The translations under genes were made by a program, and so were the position numbers. From Galerina marginata (taxonomy: Eukaryota > Basidiomycota > Agaricomycetes > Agaricales > Galerinaceae): a stretch of 64,000 nucleotides of DNA. Location of the stretch: positions 186,001-250,000 of the forward strand of contig JAECYW010000004.1 in assembly GCA_023014335.1 (NCBI GenBank). Direction: 5' to 3'. The notes below the pieces were generated by a model. That model ran no database searches. It worked only from the letters and a program-made list of their open reading frames with translations, and was not told the origin of the DNA. Positions 26,001 through 37,735 of this stretch are shown here, piece after piece. Each line of letters starts with the position of its first letter. Positions within the stretch are counted from its first letter, which is position 1.

Positions 26001-27000
26001 CATTCCTCTTTGTCAATTTACTGCCCGTCATTGACGCAATTTATATTCATAGCTTGTGCTCCACGACGAGTCAACAGCAGCTTCAACACAACCAAATTCA
26101 ACAATGTTCAACCTTCTGAAATCTCGTCGACTTAGCTAGGAAAATTGGGCAATGGTGTTAGGCTTGGGATTGCGAGGTGTACAGAAAGGTGCGCTCTTTT
26201 TCGTTCTTGCCACGTTGTCGTCTTTAACGTTAGCTATTCTGACAGCGTAACCTCTGAACGTTCACAAGATCATCAACGGTATATTATCTCCAGCAATCCG
26301 AAACTCAACCACGTCCATCCCAAACTCTGGAGTCGATAGGAGTAGTACGACTACGGCTGGAGAAGGTTCCGATCGCCACTCAGTCAACCTCGTTTGAAAG
26401 CCTCACGGACCATTGCCTGAAGGCATAAACGTCACACGTTCGGCCCCGACTCAAGAAACAATTTGCAGAAGCAGCCAAAGGGCAATTCGAGGATCGTCAA
26501 CATTTCACCCTCAACCACGCCGACGTCAATACCGAACCTGTCCCTGACGGGATTACACCTGTCCAGACTCAACGACGGACCCCGTCCGCGTCGCCTATGG
26601 TGCTTCAACCTCTTATCTTCGTGTCCGCTGCCTGGGTCAACCGGTTATTCGAGGCCAAGGGTTTCATTGTTCACTGAACTTCCTCTTCGTCATTGTGCTT
26701 CGCTGTCATCAAAATGATCACGTGATTCAAAAAAAAAAAAAAAAATCTGTGCTGCCTCAACGTTCAACATTCAGTTTTTAACACCACCTCAGGCGCTCTC
26801 TTCACGTTTGTCCGTCCTCTTCCCCGCCTTCGGAGGCCTCAACACGGAAGGCGACGTTATCGCGTCAACTGTAATACTCCAAAACTAATGCGGAGTCTTA
26901 GCGTCATGTTCTTTCTGCCTTGTCGACCTAAATTGCTCATAAGTACGACGAACTCCAACTTGTTGTCTCCGTTGTTTACATGAGCCCACACAGGTCTCAT
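23050..27000 (+). repeat. Diverged TCAAC-rich tandem block, period about 1.5 kb
   Basis: Two successive units (about 24060-25560 and 25600-27000) match in order along their length. The 18-mer ACTGCCCGTCATTGACGC occurs at 24455 and 26020; CCGCCTTGGGTCAAAGGAC is shared at about 24317 and 25857; TTCAACCATGTTCAACC near 24551 matches TTCAACAATGTTCAACC near 26095; and a Pro/Thr-encoding stretch ending CGAACCTGTCC recurs at about 25030 and 26535. Offsets are 1.50-1.57 kb. A more diverged third unit probably begins near 23300. Intron-like segments (GTACGT...TTAAC...CAG/TAG) recur, as if a multi-exon gene had been duplicated and then decayed. No single long frame survives. A run of 17 A lies at about 26730. 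Confidence 0.5.
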
Positions 27001-27880
27001 TTACATTATTTGCTGAACGTCAGATGAGAGACGCATCTCCGGTTATCAACTGTCATACACTTTCGGAATTCCACATCTTCAAAGTTGCGTGGCTAGTTGT
27101 TGAAGAGGATCAGTCGCTATTTAATTATTTCTCTATACCGGAGACATACCACGGCTCCGACATTATCCTCACGCATGACTGTTTCCCCAACCTTGCTCTA
27201 ATCGTAAATGTCGCTACCGTCTGGAGGCATTCAATGGTCATTCTAGCAAAATTTTGAGTTCTGTCCGCCTTGTATATTTCGTCTGTTCCAAGTCTAACCC
27301 CTGCTTTGAAACCGAAGCATATGACTGCGAACGTATCAAAACGGGGGCCATACCCGAGTATCCTACTTTTCTACCTTTTTTTTTTCATTTTTCAACCTTT
27401 ACTGTTTACCAGCTGCTGCTAGAGCGCACCGACAAGCTATCCATCGAAATACACCATTGCGGCTGCTGACATGCGGCCACCGTTACCACACCGCGAGCTC
27501 CAGAAATCCGTGCCAAATATAATTTGAAAGCGGCTCATCTCCCGCACGGAATTGCGCGCTGGCCCACGTAACTGTAAGACCCATACAGTGTCCAACCCTC
27601 GAAGGTCGCCCTTGCCACGGTCCCGAACGTCAATATGTTTGATGGGGTTCCGTTTTTCACTCCTCATCTTGAACAATTCAGACAAGTCTTTGACAAAGGA
27701 CTGATTAAGTCCGCGGCTGTAGACTTCGCGCTCAGCATCTTTTGAATTTCTATTATACTGATGCCCTGCGCTCATCTGAGCGGATCACATATGTATTATC
27801 GAACCGATATCAGTACAAATACAAGTGGTCGGTCGACTTTCTGAACATGGTCCGTTACTGGCCTTGGGAACTGGCGCAAT
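27001..27880. other. Intergenic, no gene supported
   Basis: A minus-strand frame of 112 codons (27437-27775, MSAGHQYNRNSKDAEREVYS) is present, but it has no recognisable domain and no partner exon. It lies downstream of the second P450 on the same strand. Confidence 0.3.
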
Positions 27881-30009
27881 CTAAATTCGCTTCCTAAACA
27901 TCACCTGCGCCGTCCTATCAGGAAGCCTAAGACCCAGCAGCCAAGTACTTTCTGGTCGAGGGCAATTATCGGGCAGTTTTACTTCATAGTTTAGTAAAAT
28001 GAACGCAACCATGGCCTTGATCTCATTAGCTGCGAAGAAACGGCCTGGACTATTCGCATTGCAAATTTCAAAACGAAGCATCAGCGTTATAGGAAGTAAA
28101 CACACCATGCATGTCGACCGGTGCCAAAGGTCAAGAAATCGGGCGTAAGGGAGACGAATTGATGTTTGATGCTCTCCCCCACTTCGTCTCGCATCTCTGC
28201 GAATCTGAATCCTTGGAATTCGGTAGGACAATCATAGTTTTGCTGGGTCAGATTGATGGTCAAAGGGATGTCTCGTAGAAGAGCTATTAGTGACATACAT
28301 TATCCATATGTGTCGAATAAGTCGCAGCTGCAATCTCAGTACCTGCTGGCACAGTGACACCGTTCGAAAAAGTGAAGTCCTTCACGACTTTACGATTCAG
28401 TGTTACTGGGGAAGGTAGCAAGGAGTCAATCAATCAATAGACATTTAATTCGGGATAGGATGAACTCACATGCTCCGATTGCAAGACGTTGGGATTCCTT
28501 GATGAAACTATCGACTTTCCGCATCTTCCCCATCGCACCTTTCGTCCACCCCTCGGATTCGATGACCGCCTCCACCTCCTCGCGCATTGGCGCAGCGTAC
28601 TGTGGGTATGCGGCCAGGTTATACAAGGCCTCTGTCAAGGCCTAGGTAGGCGACGTGTCAGCAACACAAATCGAAGAGTCAAATCAAAATACATGGACTT
28701 GCATTCGTCGACGTGTGTATGGCCGCGAAGTTGATGGTAAGAAGGCGGATGGCTAGGTCTTGAACGGTTCTTCGAGGCCCGTCGGCTTCATCTATTAACC
28801 AGGAGATCAAGTTGTTCTATACGGTAAAGCTCAGCGGCGACATTAAAAAAATTGACGGAAGGTTCCCTACCGGTTTATCTGGCCAGTTTTTCCCATATTT
28901 CTCTTCCTGCTCGAGTTGGTGTTCGATCAACGGTCCGACATGGAATACCGCGCGCTTGATGCTCGCGGGAACCTTGCTGAGATATCGACCTACGAGCCTA
29001 GGAAAATTGAACAGTCAATATTGAACCTTCCTTGAAAGAAGACGTAAAATATTCACGGTTTGAGTATTTTTGGAAACAAATTTATAAATTGGGCGCTCAT
29101 GAACACGTCAATCGTAAATTGTTCATTGAGTTCTCTGTAATCAGGGTTTCTACCTAGTTAGATATATGTTATTTCGGATTTGCGACAATGGCTGCATCGT
29201 TGTGCTCACATAATGGCGTCCCAACAAATAAGCGGTTGCTCGTCCTGCAGACAATCTTCATTATTGTTTTCATAGCTGGTACCGTCGTCCATTCTGATCC
29301 CAGCCTCAGTATAACTCGGACGAAAGCGGAAGCAGGGGGCGACATACCGTTCTTCTCCAGTGGGATCAAGTCGTTGAAAGCACAGGAAATTTCATCCGTG
29401 ATATCGTCGAAACGAATCGCCAAATTCCTAGTCAACGGCGTCCTTACAATCCCAATGTGGTACGTGTCAACACGAACTTGGCGACCAAGTGTATAATCTG
29501 TCTGAATTGTCTGCAAAGGCAGTCAGTAATCGTTCACATGCTAACGGATCCTAGATACATCTGCCGCTGCTGCTTCGAAAGACAATTGATCGTCACTTGC
29601 TTGCCGAATGTCGTCAATCATCTGCGGTCCACTAACGATGACTAGCCACTTCGACATGTTGGCGACTTTAAAAGCGGTACCGTAATACTTCGAATGTTAG
29701 GTTAGAATGAGACACATATTGGGGCATTTTACGTCAACTGAGTGGCTTAAATACCTTTTCATAGCCTTCCTGAATCATCTCATGTCCGTGACGGACAAAT
29801 CTGAAGGCATCCAAGTACGAGAAGATAACGCTCGATGAACCAATTGTAGGTATATGTTTCAACTATTACTGCGGTCATTAGCTTCCGTTCCATTTGCACA
29901 AAGCAGATCGAGCATTCACCTGGTGCGTCGAAGAGAGAAACCAGCTCGATATCAGGTAGACGGCGAATATGACTGCCACTGCAGGCCCAACGGTAGAGAG
30001 ATCAGGCAT
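27881..30009 (-). CDS. Cytochrome P450, CYP512/ent-kaurene-oxidase-like
   Basis: Second haem-thiolate monooxygenase. The ATG at 30009 gives MPDLSTVGPAVAVIFAVYLI, an N-terminal ER membrane anchor. Exons in order read RHGHEMIQEGYEKYYGTAFK, then DTYHIGIVRTPLTRNLA, LNEQFTIDVFMSAQFINLFP, GRYLSKVPASIKRAVFHVG, NLISWLIDEADGPRRTVQDL, INFAAIHTSTN (I-helix region, A-I-H-T-S in place of the usual A/G-G-x-D/E-T), TEALYNLAAYPQYAAPMREE, DSFIKESQR (ExxR), SPVTLNRKVVKDFTFSNG, and the haem loop FGTGRHACPGRFFAANEIK with an intron inside the Cys codon (about 28105-28050). The stop at 27881 follows VMFRKRI. About ten exons, roughly 500 residues. The C-terminus (YEVKLPD, RPESTW, VMFRKR) is typical of the CYP512 and ent-kaurene-oxidase-like fungal P450s that act on terpenoids. 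Confidence 0.85.
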
Positions 30010-31289
30010 GATGGGCGTGAGCAAGAAGACGATCAATAACGCAAATCCTTATGTGCAACAAATCACCACGAGAAGTCACAGGACTGAAGATGCACGATGG
30101 TGAGTTGCCTCTTTCGGCAATCGATTTCGATCAGGTCAGACGTCTGCGAGGGTGATTCTTTTTTTAAGCAAAGAGAAGCTCTATTCCTAGTCACAAAGCA
30201 GAAAACCAACGACGAGACATAGATAGATATCTCCATTGCGAAAGATTGAAGAGTCGCTCCCTGAAATACTTTCAGGCCTTGGTTTTTGAATCAGAAGAGA
30301 GCGAACCTTCAGAAGTGGACTCTCTGTGTGCGTGGACGCCGATTTTCCCCTATCTTCCCATGTATAATCTTCTCGGGACCCACCTATTGTGTAGTATTTT
30401 CTATCTTTTCGTGCATTAGCGTAGGATGATGACTGACCGGCCCAAACCTCCAGTATTTACCAGTGTAATGACAGTTGCTATTTTAGATACATATGTACCT
30501 AAAAACATCCCTTGAGAGACAGAAGATTTAAAAAACATGGTGCCTGGGCGACGAACAAGCGACGAAGCAACTTTAGTGACGGCTTGAGAAAGGAAGCGGC
30601 AGCCTAACCTTTGATTTTTCGACTTGTTGTGGGAGTGTACGTGTGTGAGGTACTATATAGCTGAGGTAAAAAATACATCCCTGGTGATGTAAACGTTTGT
30701 GGACGAGACTCAGCGCATAAGTAGCATGTGTCACGGAATTCATAACGCGCCCTCCAATTTCTGATGTTGCTCGCTGTGCGCTCTTGTTATTCTCACACCG
30801 TACATATGGCATATGAATGAATGAAGAGCAGAATCAGTTGTTCCTGCCCCATATTTTTCGCTAGATTTTGGCAATTCGGGCCCATCACACCAAAACTGCA
30901 CCCACCACCTTTGACGAAAACAATAAATTTAGTTCTGCTACTCCATGCTCTGAGGGGGGCATTGTAGTGTAGCACCACATTTCAGGCCCATACATAACCT
31001 CGTAGCTGGAAATGTGGGGCGTATTGTCCAAATTGGTCCAGCATCGTCTAAATGGGAATATGGTGCATTTTAACCGAATTGAAGCGCTCGGGAAAAAATT
31101 AGTGTCGGGACACGGATAGAAAAAAGGCCGAGAATTCCCGTCAGGGTTGCTATAAGCTACTTGTGCAATTCTTGTGAGGGTAGACAGAATCCAAATTTAG
31201 GCTCGAGTTGATGCTCGAAATTTTCAGTACATAGCCGCGACTTTGATCAATAATATTAAGGATTCGGTACCTTCGCACTTGGAATCACA
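30010..31289. other. Intergenic between P450 and the KDZ element
   Basis: No gene recognised. The first few hundred bases upstream of 30009 would hold the P450 promoter. The rest has short frames only. No clear sequence partner of this stretch is present beyond the right arm of the transposon. Confidence 0.4.
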
Positions 31290-31627
31290 GTGCGGAGGTA
31301 CACATTTTCGACGACTAAAGCAAAAGGATCAATAGCAACAAATCTTGGGTGCCGCGGTCAATTTAACTACACAGGCGCTTCATGATTCGGTGGAATTTCG
31401 ACCACATAGGGAATGGGGTCAATTTCCCGTCATTTATTCGCGTCGGTTCTCCTCCACTGTGGCCTAATCCAGTGCATCCCCACTGCAATTCCGTTGTCCA
31501 TAATCAAAATAGGTGTGCTTGCACCATAACCACTCGATCAAACTAGATCGAATGTCTATCCAGCCTACTGTGGAACTCGCAATCTGTGGGTATGCACTGG
31601 TTAAACTACTAGACCAGGGTTAATACG

Positions 31628-31639
31628 GTGAGTACTCAC
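31628..31639. repeat. Perfect palindrome at outer inversion junction
   Basis: GTGAGTACTCAC is self-complementary. To its left the arm reads in the inverted sense relative to the right arm; to its right it reads in the direct sense. It equals the left half of the element's motif GTGAGTACCCAC joined to its own complement. Confidence 0.75.
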
Positions 31640-32026
31640 TGGATTGAGTCCGAGACAGTAATTCTGGTGCAGGCCTACCGATTGTGACTGGGAACCGAAT
31701 CGATGCGAATAAATGGTGGTTACTCACTAGATTGAGTTAGAGACAGTAATTTTGGTGCAGGCTTACCGTTTGTGAATGGGAACCAGTGCGAGTTAGTGAA
31801 ATAGAATTGGTGGGTACTCTCTGAATTGTGTCCAGTCTAGTAGTTCCAGTGCCTGCCCACCGATTGCAAATTCACAAATACGGTATGTAGGTACTGGATC
31901 GAGTCTGATCGAGTAGTTCTGGAGCAGGCGCACCAATTGTGAATATCAGCAACGAAAAAACGGTGGGCATGAACTTAATTGATCCTCAGGGAAGGAGAAC
32001 CGACTCCACTAGATGAAAGGAAAAAT

Positions 32027-32040
32027 GGTGGGTACCCACC
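32027..32040. repeat. Perfect palindrome at inner inversion junction
   Basis: GGTGGGTACCCACC is self-complementary and marks the return from direct to inverted sense relative to the right arm. It equals the right half of the motif joined to its own complement, the reciprocal product of the junction at 31628. Confidence 0.75.
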
Positions 32041-32104
32041 GATTCTATTTCATTTATTCGTATTGGTTTCCATTCTTAATTGGTGGGCATGCACTGAAAC
32101 TATT

Positions 32105-32760
32105 GTCCCGGACTCAATCTAGTGAGTACCCACCGATTTTTCTTTTTTTATTTGCGTCGGTTCTTGTTTAAGTGAGGTTCAATCCTGTGCAGCCTCACCA
32201 CATACATTTGTTTAATTATCAAAATCGGTGTACCTGCACCGAAACTACTTAATCAGACTTGATTCAGTGTTCAGCCGCCGTATTTATAAATTCACAATCG
32301 GTGGGCGTGCACTGGAACTACTGTCTCGGACTCAAATCTAGTGAGTACCCACCAATTTATCTTTTTTTATTTGCGTCGGTTCTCGTTTAAGTGAGGTTCA
32401 ATCCTGTGCAGCCTCACCACATATATATGTTTAATTATCAAAATCGGTGTACCTGCACCGAAACTACTTAATCAGACTTGATTCAGTGTTCAGCCGCCGT
32501 ATTTATAAATTCGCAATCGGTGGGCGTGCACTGAAACTACTGTCTCGGACTCAATCCGGTGAGTACCCACCTATTTCTTGTCATTAATTCGCATGGGTTC
32601 CCACTGAATCCAGTGCCTCCTCACCAAATATTCTTCCTATATTCTCAATCGGTGTACTTGCACCGAAGCTACTTGATAAGATTTACCAGAATTTATCCTG
32701 TACCTCCGTACGCATATTTTCTTGCGTCTGTAATTTGTACCGCGCTTACTTATTGTAAAT
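32105..32760 (+). repeat. Subterminal tandem repeats, 218-bp period (left)
   Basis: Markers GTCYCGGACTC start at 32105, 32323 and 32542, giving periods of 218 and 219 bp. Each unit also contains GTGAGTACCCAC, a GCGTCGGTTCT word, an AGTGAGGTTCAATCCTGTGC block, a GGTGTACCTGCACCGAAACT block and a CAGCCGCCGTATTTATAAAT block. The first two units are nearly identical. Confidence 0.8.
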
Positions 32761-33218
32761 ACCCACCGCGTTTGCTCAACCGTGTCAAATTCAGTGTCTT
32801 CCAACAGCATATAAGCTTAAAACTGTACCTGTCCACTGAGTAATTTGATCAGACTCCTCCCCGCTTGTCCTCGGCAATTTCCCAGGCACATCAGACACGT
32901 GTGAATCTCGTCTTTCCCGGCGGCTCGGGTCAGTCCGACGGCTCGAGATCCAGGAATTTGGTTCGATCACTCCAGATTCATCGTCACAAAGATTAGGTGT
33001 ACATGCACCGTTTTGGATCACATTTCCAAATTTGTGGGAACACACAAAATGATGACGCCATAGCAATCCGGCGCCTCGGAACAGCATTTGACAAGTCTCA
33101 ATACGGTGTAAGGATACACAATTCACTGTATTGCATGTAAATTTTGTCCACACCAATACGCCAGTGAATTTTTATTTTTTCGCACCGCAGATTTACCAGA
33201 CGCTAATATTTATATCCC

Positions 33219-34243
33219 CTACACGTGAAGCAGTTCGGGCTCCTTCTTCTCCCATTGAAAAATATTAAACTCGCTTTCCCATGGTCCATCGTTTCCTCTC
33301 GCACACTCGACGTCCTCAAAGTCTTCCTTGAGGGTGGACAATGCCCATCCATCATCAATTCCCAGTTCACCGGTTAAAGCGGGTGGAGCCAGCCCCTTCC
33401 TAATTGGCTTCGACTTCTTGCCGCCGCTCAGGTAGAGCTCATAAGTGAGTTCTCTGAGTCCGATACAGTTTCGCAAGTAATCGGGCGGTTGGCCTCCTGG
33501 TCTGAAAATCAAAAGTCTTCGACGGTACTCACAGTTCAGTGGTACATGTGGATCGAGGTCCCTAAACGTGCCGCCTTCATGCCAAAACTGGATATTCACT
33601 GTCCTGTGGTTCAGGACGAGTTGTAATTCGGGGCAATCCACGTAGAAAAACTCCCTGTCGAACATTCGGAAATCAACGCGGATCGGAAGATGTGGTCCTT
33701 TCTGTCGCACCGTTAGCATTAGTATTGAAGTGAAGGATGTCTAAGAGTGTGTACCCAGTGATCTAAATAGAAATAACACGGAACAATTTCCGGTGTTTCA
33801 CATTTTGCCTGGCTCTTTCGCAACGTGTGCTCCCTCTCGACCAATGCCAATGATTCTTCATACTCGCGTTCATACTCGCCCGGCGGTTTAGCTCGGGTAA
33901 GGGCGAGTTCCTCAATACAACAGAACGATTTGAAGGGATCAGGACGCGCAGTTGGGTCGTGAAGGTAGCGGATGTAGTCGAGCTGATAGGAAGTAAAGCC
34001 TTGGTGCATGTAATTATAAGCCCAGTCTGGAGAGGAGGCTCGGGAAGCCAGCTCCTCGATGGATAAAGGCTTTGCTGAAGCAGTCGACGGCCGCTGACAG
34101 TATTGGACATAATCAAACTCGTCATGGGTTAAAGATGCCAACATTGGCGAGTAGCTTCGACCTCTAGTTGCTGAGCGATATCCATCGAGGTCTTGCAAAA
34201 GCTTGGCCATGAAGTTGGCTTCTTCTTCTGCTGTTGGAGCCAT
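33219..34243 (-). CDS. KDZ cargo protein, unknown function
   Basis: The ATG at 34243 opens MAPTAEEEANFMAKLLQDLD; two exons join at an intron of about 60 bp (donor GTACAC after YFYLDHW, acceptor GTGCGACAG before KGPHLPIRVDFRMF), giving roughly 320 residues and a stop at 33219. The first half has two similar segments built around DEFDYVQYCQRPSTA and YQLDYIRYLHDPTA (pattern D-Y-[VI]-[QR]-Y). The second half is beta-like (FFYVDCPELQLVLNH, VNIQFWHEGGTF) and ends in an acidic region. No family recognised. It is the first gene inside the left arm. Downstream of, and on the same strand as, the micro-exon gene, about 250 bp away. Confidence 0.55.
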
Positions 34244-34490
34244 GGGGGAAAAATCGCCGCAGTAAGAAAGTTGGGGCATAAGCAAAGAGCAAGTACGGCC
34301 TAAAAGCATTTTATAACAAATTTTTCCTTGGTAATTCAGACTTAAGACGACCAAATTTTCGTGGACACAAAACCAGTGCTCCAGGCACAGGATTACAGCG
34401 TGGAATTACAAATTCTACATAACGTGAGTCCCAAAAAAGCCTCCGTACAATTGGCTATCGATTTCCGCACTCCTGCCGTCGCAACATCGT

Positions 34491-37400
34491 CTACATCCCA
34501 TCCTCTCCGCCGAGCAACTCCTGGAAGCGCCTCTCCCCTGCATGAGGTGTAGAAGTGATTATAACGCTATACCCCAACATGTTCAGCCTCTCAACTTGCC
34601 TAGCGATAGATACTGCGGCGAGTCGCGGAATCCAGCCACCAGATTCGTTGTCATCGCCATATATATCGTCGACGGTGAGGCAGGTCACCTCCATCCAATG
34701 CTGGACCCAAAAGCGACGAATTTTGGCTGGAACTATATCGTTGTCCGTCATGTACTCTCTGTGGGCGGATAATTTCGGGTTCGTCGAGAACGACTTGAAG
34801 GTCTTCCACACAAAAAATTCTACCAGGACGTCGTCAACGGCGCACCCGCAATTCATATGTCCAAGCTGTGGTTCCCTGTATCCTGCGGCCTTGGACGACA
34901 TCGCCTTCTTATATCCTACACCCGTAAGTTCACCACCAGCGGAGTCGTGCTGATGATGCCCACGATTGCGCTGGTGGTAGCGACAAACGTAGTTCTTGGA
35001 ACTGGTGTAGTGAACGATTTTCGCTACTTCCTTCCTTCGGTAACTACTCTCGGGCAGAAATTCCTGAACGTCGCGAGTCGCCTTACGAATGCCGACCTCG
35101 ATATTATTCAATGCCTTCTTCTGAGATGCAGCCGATGTCGCTTTGCAGTACTTTTCTATGAGTTCCTGACCGCGTACTGAAAGTATAGTAAGACATTAGA
35201 TTCTTGGAAAGTGGTAAGCAAGTTTCGACGGTACCTTCCAAATCTTGATGACCGGTTTCGGTGAGCTTGTAATATCTGGCGCAATTCTCTGCTGGGTCGT
35301 CGTCGTCCTTGTCTTTGGTCTTCTTCGCTTCCTCTTTGGCTTTGGTCTTCTTCGTAGAGGTCTTCTTCTTCTTTTCACCTTTCGCCCTATCCTCTTCGTT
35401 CGTCTGGACCAACAGCTCCAATTCATCCTCTTTCGCCACAAGTTCGTCGCGTAAAGCCTGGAGCGAGTCGGGGCCAATGGTTCTAAACGATTTCTTTAAA
35501 TCAGAAACCTCTTTCCGTAAGGCTACTTCTCGCTGGATGTTCGCATAGACAGTGAAGTGGCGCTGGTATTCTTTTTGGGAAGTATCGGCGGCAATTTTCT
35601 TCTGGGCCAATAGGTCGTCCATATTCTTCATCCATCGCTTTATTTCGTCCAACTTGTTGGCGCCAACTCTCCCTTTAATGACACCTTCCTCGAAGAGGCG
35701 ATCGACCGCATCGTGTACAGATTGCAGGTCATCTCGCTGTCGTTGTGCGTCTGCGAGTTCGTACTTTTTGACATGTAGGTCGGCGCGTGCGTCTCCGTTG
35801 TGCCTAGGTTCGCCTTCGAATCTTGGAGCCGTGGGGATCGATTGACAGTCCCACTCGACAGGCTCGTAAACAAAACTGAAAGCCATCAGGTCGTCAGGAC
35901 TCGAAGGAATCACGAAGTTGGCATTTGAGGCAAAGCTATAATTCTAAGGGTGAGTTTGGCCGTCTCAGAGATAAAATAAATTGGAGCTCTCACGTCCAAA
36001 GATTCTGCCACATATCAATTTCATCTGGCAAGGCTTTCACGTTAGGTGACGTGGTATCTTCTTTGAGCACGTTGTCTCCGGGCGGTACGTGGTCCATAAA
36101 ACTGTGTGATATCGGTGAGCTGACGATTCAATTATTCCACGACAGCACTCACGTATCAACTCCGCTTTCTTCCTCTTTGCCTTCGTGAGTTGTTCCAGTA
36201 GCAATGTTCGCGTCATGGTTGATTCTAGTTCAACAGACTAGTGTCAGCCCTCGAATACTAACAATGTTTGCAACAAAATGACTGCTCACTGTGACGAACT
36301 GCCTACAGTTGAATCGTGAGCATTCCCTGCACCCATCTGTATATCTGACCTGAAGAAGTGCGCAGAGATGAGCTTTCAATTCGTTTTAATGGCGTTAAAT
36401 TGAAAACATACCCAGGGTGAGTCAAGTTTATATCTCCTACGGAGGCGTTAACATTTATTTTCTCTAGCCTTGTGAGCGGGAACGTGAGCTTCGCAATCAT
36501 AAGGTCGAACGATAAGTAAGTGCTATACCCAATAGGCGCGCCATTGACAGATTTAGTAACATTATCGACCTCCATTTCTATGTCAACCCTAACACATTAA
36601 TGGGAAGGCGTGAGCGTCGAGGTTATCAGGAGCAAGTTTATCGAGTGGGGACTTACCCTGCCTGAGCGCTTCCAGACATCTTATCGACGTCCATTTCCAT
36701 ATTGCTTCTAGCAATACTGGGAGAGGTGAGCATTCGAATTCTAAAGGATTCATTCTAAGTAAATTAACTTGCCTGTTATGTTCTTCACAGTCAGTCCTTT
36801 CTTCACGTTTGACTTCCATTTCATGGTCGTTCCTTTCGTATTGTTCGCTAATGAGTTTCTTGAGAAATAGAAAGATTAAGCTTGGCCTACCCAACGCTCC
36901 CGTCATTAATTCCCGTCTGCGCGATGCTGGAAAAATGCGGGTGAGCTATATAATAATTGCTTTCAAGACAGGGATCGCATACAGCGTGATGGCGCTGAAG
37001 CTTTTGCGCCCAATGAAGCGAACATTCTCGGGAAGGCTGGAAAGGAAGGTGAGCTATCGCAAATACGGTAATAAAAATTTCACATACAGGTTAACATGAA
37101 CTACGTTTGCACCTGCCGAAAATCCTTCATCGTTTGGTTCCTTCTCAATACTAAATAAGATAAGTCCAAGTCAGTCGCACTAAATAACCAGAACATAATT
37201 AACTCGACGTACAGGGAGATATTATTTTTCTCTACCCCAAGGCTAGTTTCTACGCCCTCAGAACCATCTGAAGAAGTCCTTGTGTTTAAGGCCAGACTGG
37301 AAATAAAAATAAGGTCGGCGTTCACCTCTTTTTCGATTGAAAAATCAAACTTCACTTACTCATTGGGAATCGTTTCCTCTAGACCTTTCACAGCCGGAGA

Positions 37401-37735
37401 ATTTGGGAACGATGTGGTTGAAGAAACGCTTCCCATCCGGCCTAGTCTAATAGAAGCTCGATTAAGTCCAGGATTAAATTTATTACGAATGAACTTACCC
37501 ATTTTTCCCGTTCTGTTCTGTATCAGATAGGGCCGCCTTGTCTCTTAACGCCAGGAGCTCATCCAGACGGTTCCGAGCAAGGACTTTGTCTTCTACACGT
37601 TCATGGTTAGTCAAATTTGCGAGCAAAGGCCAAGACATGATATATACCTGGAAACTCCTTGTTTGCATTCCGTTTCTTGAACTTCACTTTCTCGTAGGCG
37701 ATGCGCGCGGCTTCAATTTCGTCGCTTAAATCCAT
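34491..37735 (-). CDS. KDZ cargo gene of many small exons, coiled-coil protein
   Basis: A chain of short exons keeps frame through GT-AG introns: MDLSDEIEAARIAYEKVKFK (37735), VEDKVLARNRLDELLALRDK, SSTTSFPNSPAVKGLEETIP, TRTSSDGSEGVETSLGVEKN, EPNDEGFSAGANVVHVN, EQYERNDHEMEVKREERTDC, ARSNMEMDVDKMSGSAQAG, EMEVDNVTKSVNGAPIG, LEKINVNASVGDINLTHPG, INHDANIATGTTHEGKEEES, and FMDHVPPGDNVLKEDTTSPN ending DEIDMWQNLW. A large exon follows, with a coiled coil and a KKKKTSTKKTKAKEEAKK nuclear-type signal, then the last exon (KYCKATSAASQKKALNNIEV to the stop at 34491). About 700 residues. A further 5' exon (PHREKNPVLVFKKICRK) may precede 37735. No family recognised; a DNA-associated or nuclear role is only inferred. 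Confidence 0.5.

Larger units (their letters stand above)
31290..32940 (+). repeat. Left inverted arm of the KDZ element
   Basis: Matches the right arm in inverse orientation over 31290-31630 and 32035-32940. For example, the frame at 32559-32843 (+) and the frame at 49584-49868 (-) translate to nearly identical peptides. Between them, 31634-32034 matches the right arm in direct orientation, so this piece has been inverted. The inner end near 32935 (GGCGGCTCGGGTCA) corresponds to about 49495 on the other side. Confidence 0.75.

Noticed and set aside
26725..26750. Poly-A run as the tail of a retroposed gene
   Set aside because: No coding sequence or target duplication is visible upstream of the 17-A run; a simple homopolymer is enough to explain it.
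27437..27775. 112-codon minus-strand ORF
   Set aside because: No recognisable motif, no partner exons; insufficient to call a gene.
32559..32843. Matching 94-residue ORFs at 32559-32843 (+) and 49584-49949 (-) as a gene pair
   Set aside because: They are the two arms of the transposon translated; composition is not protein-like and they lie in subterminal repeats.
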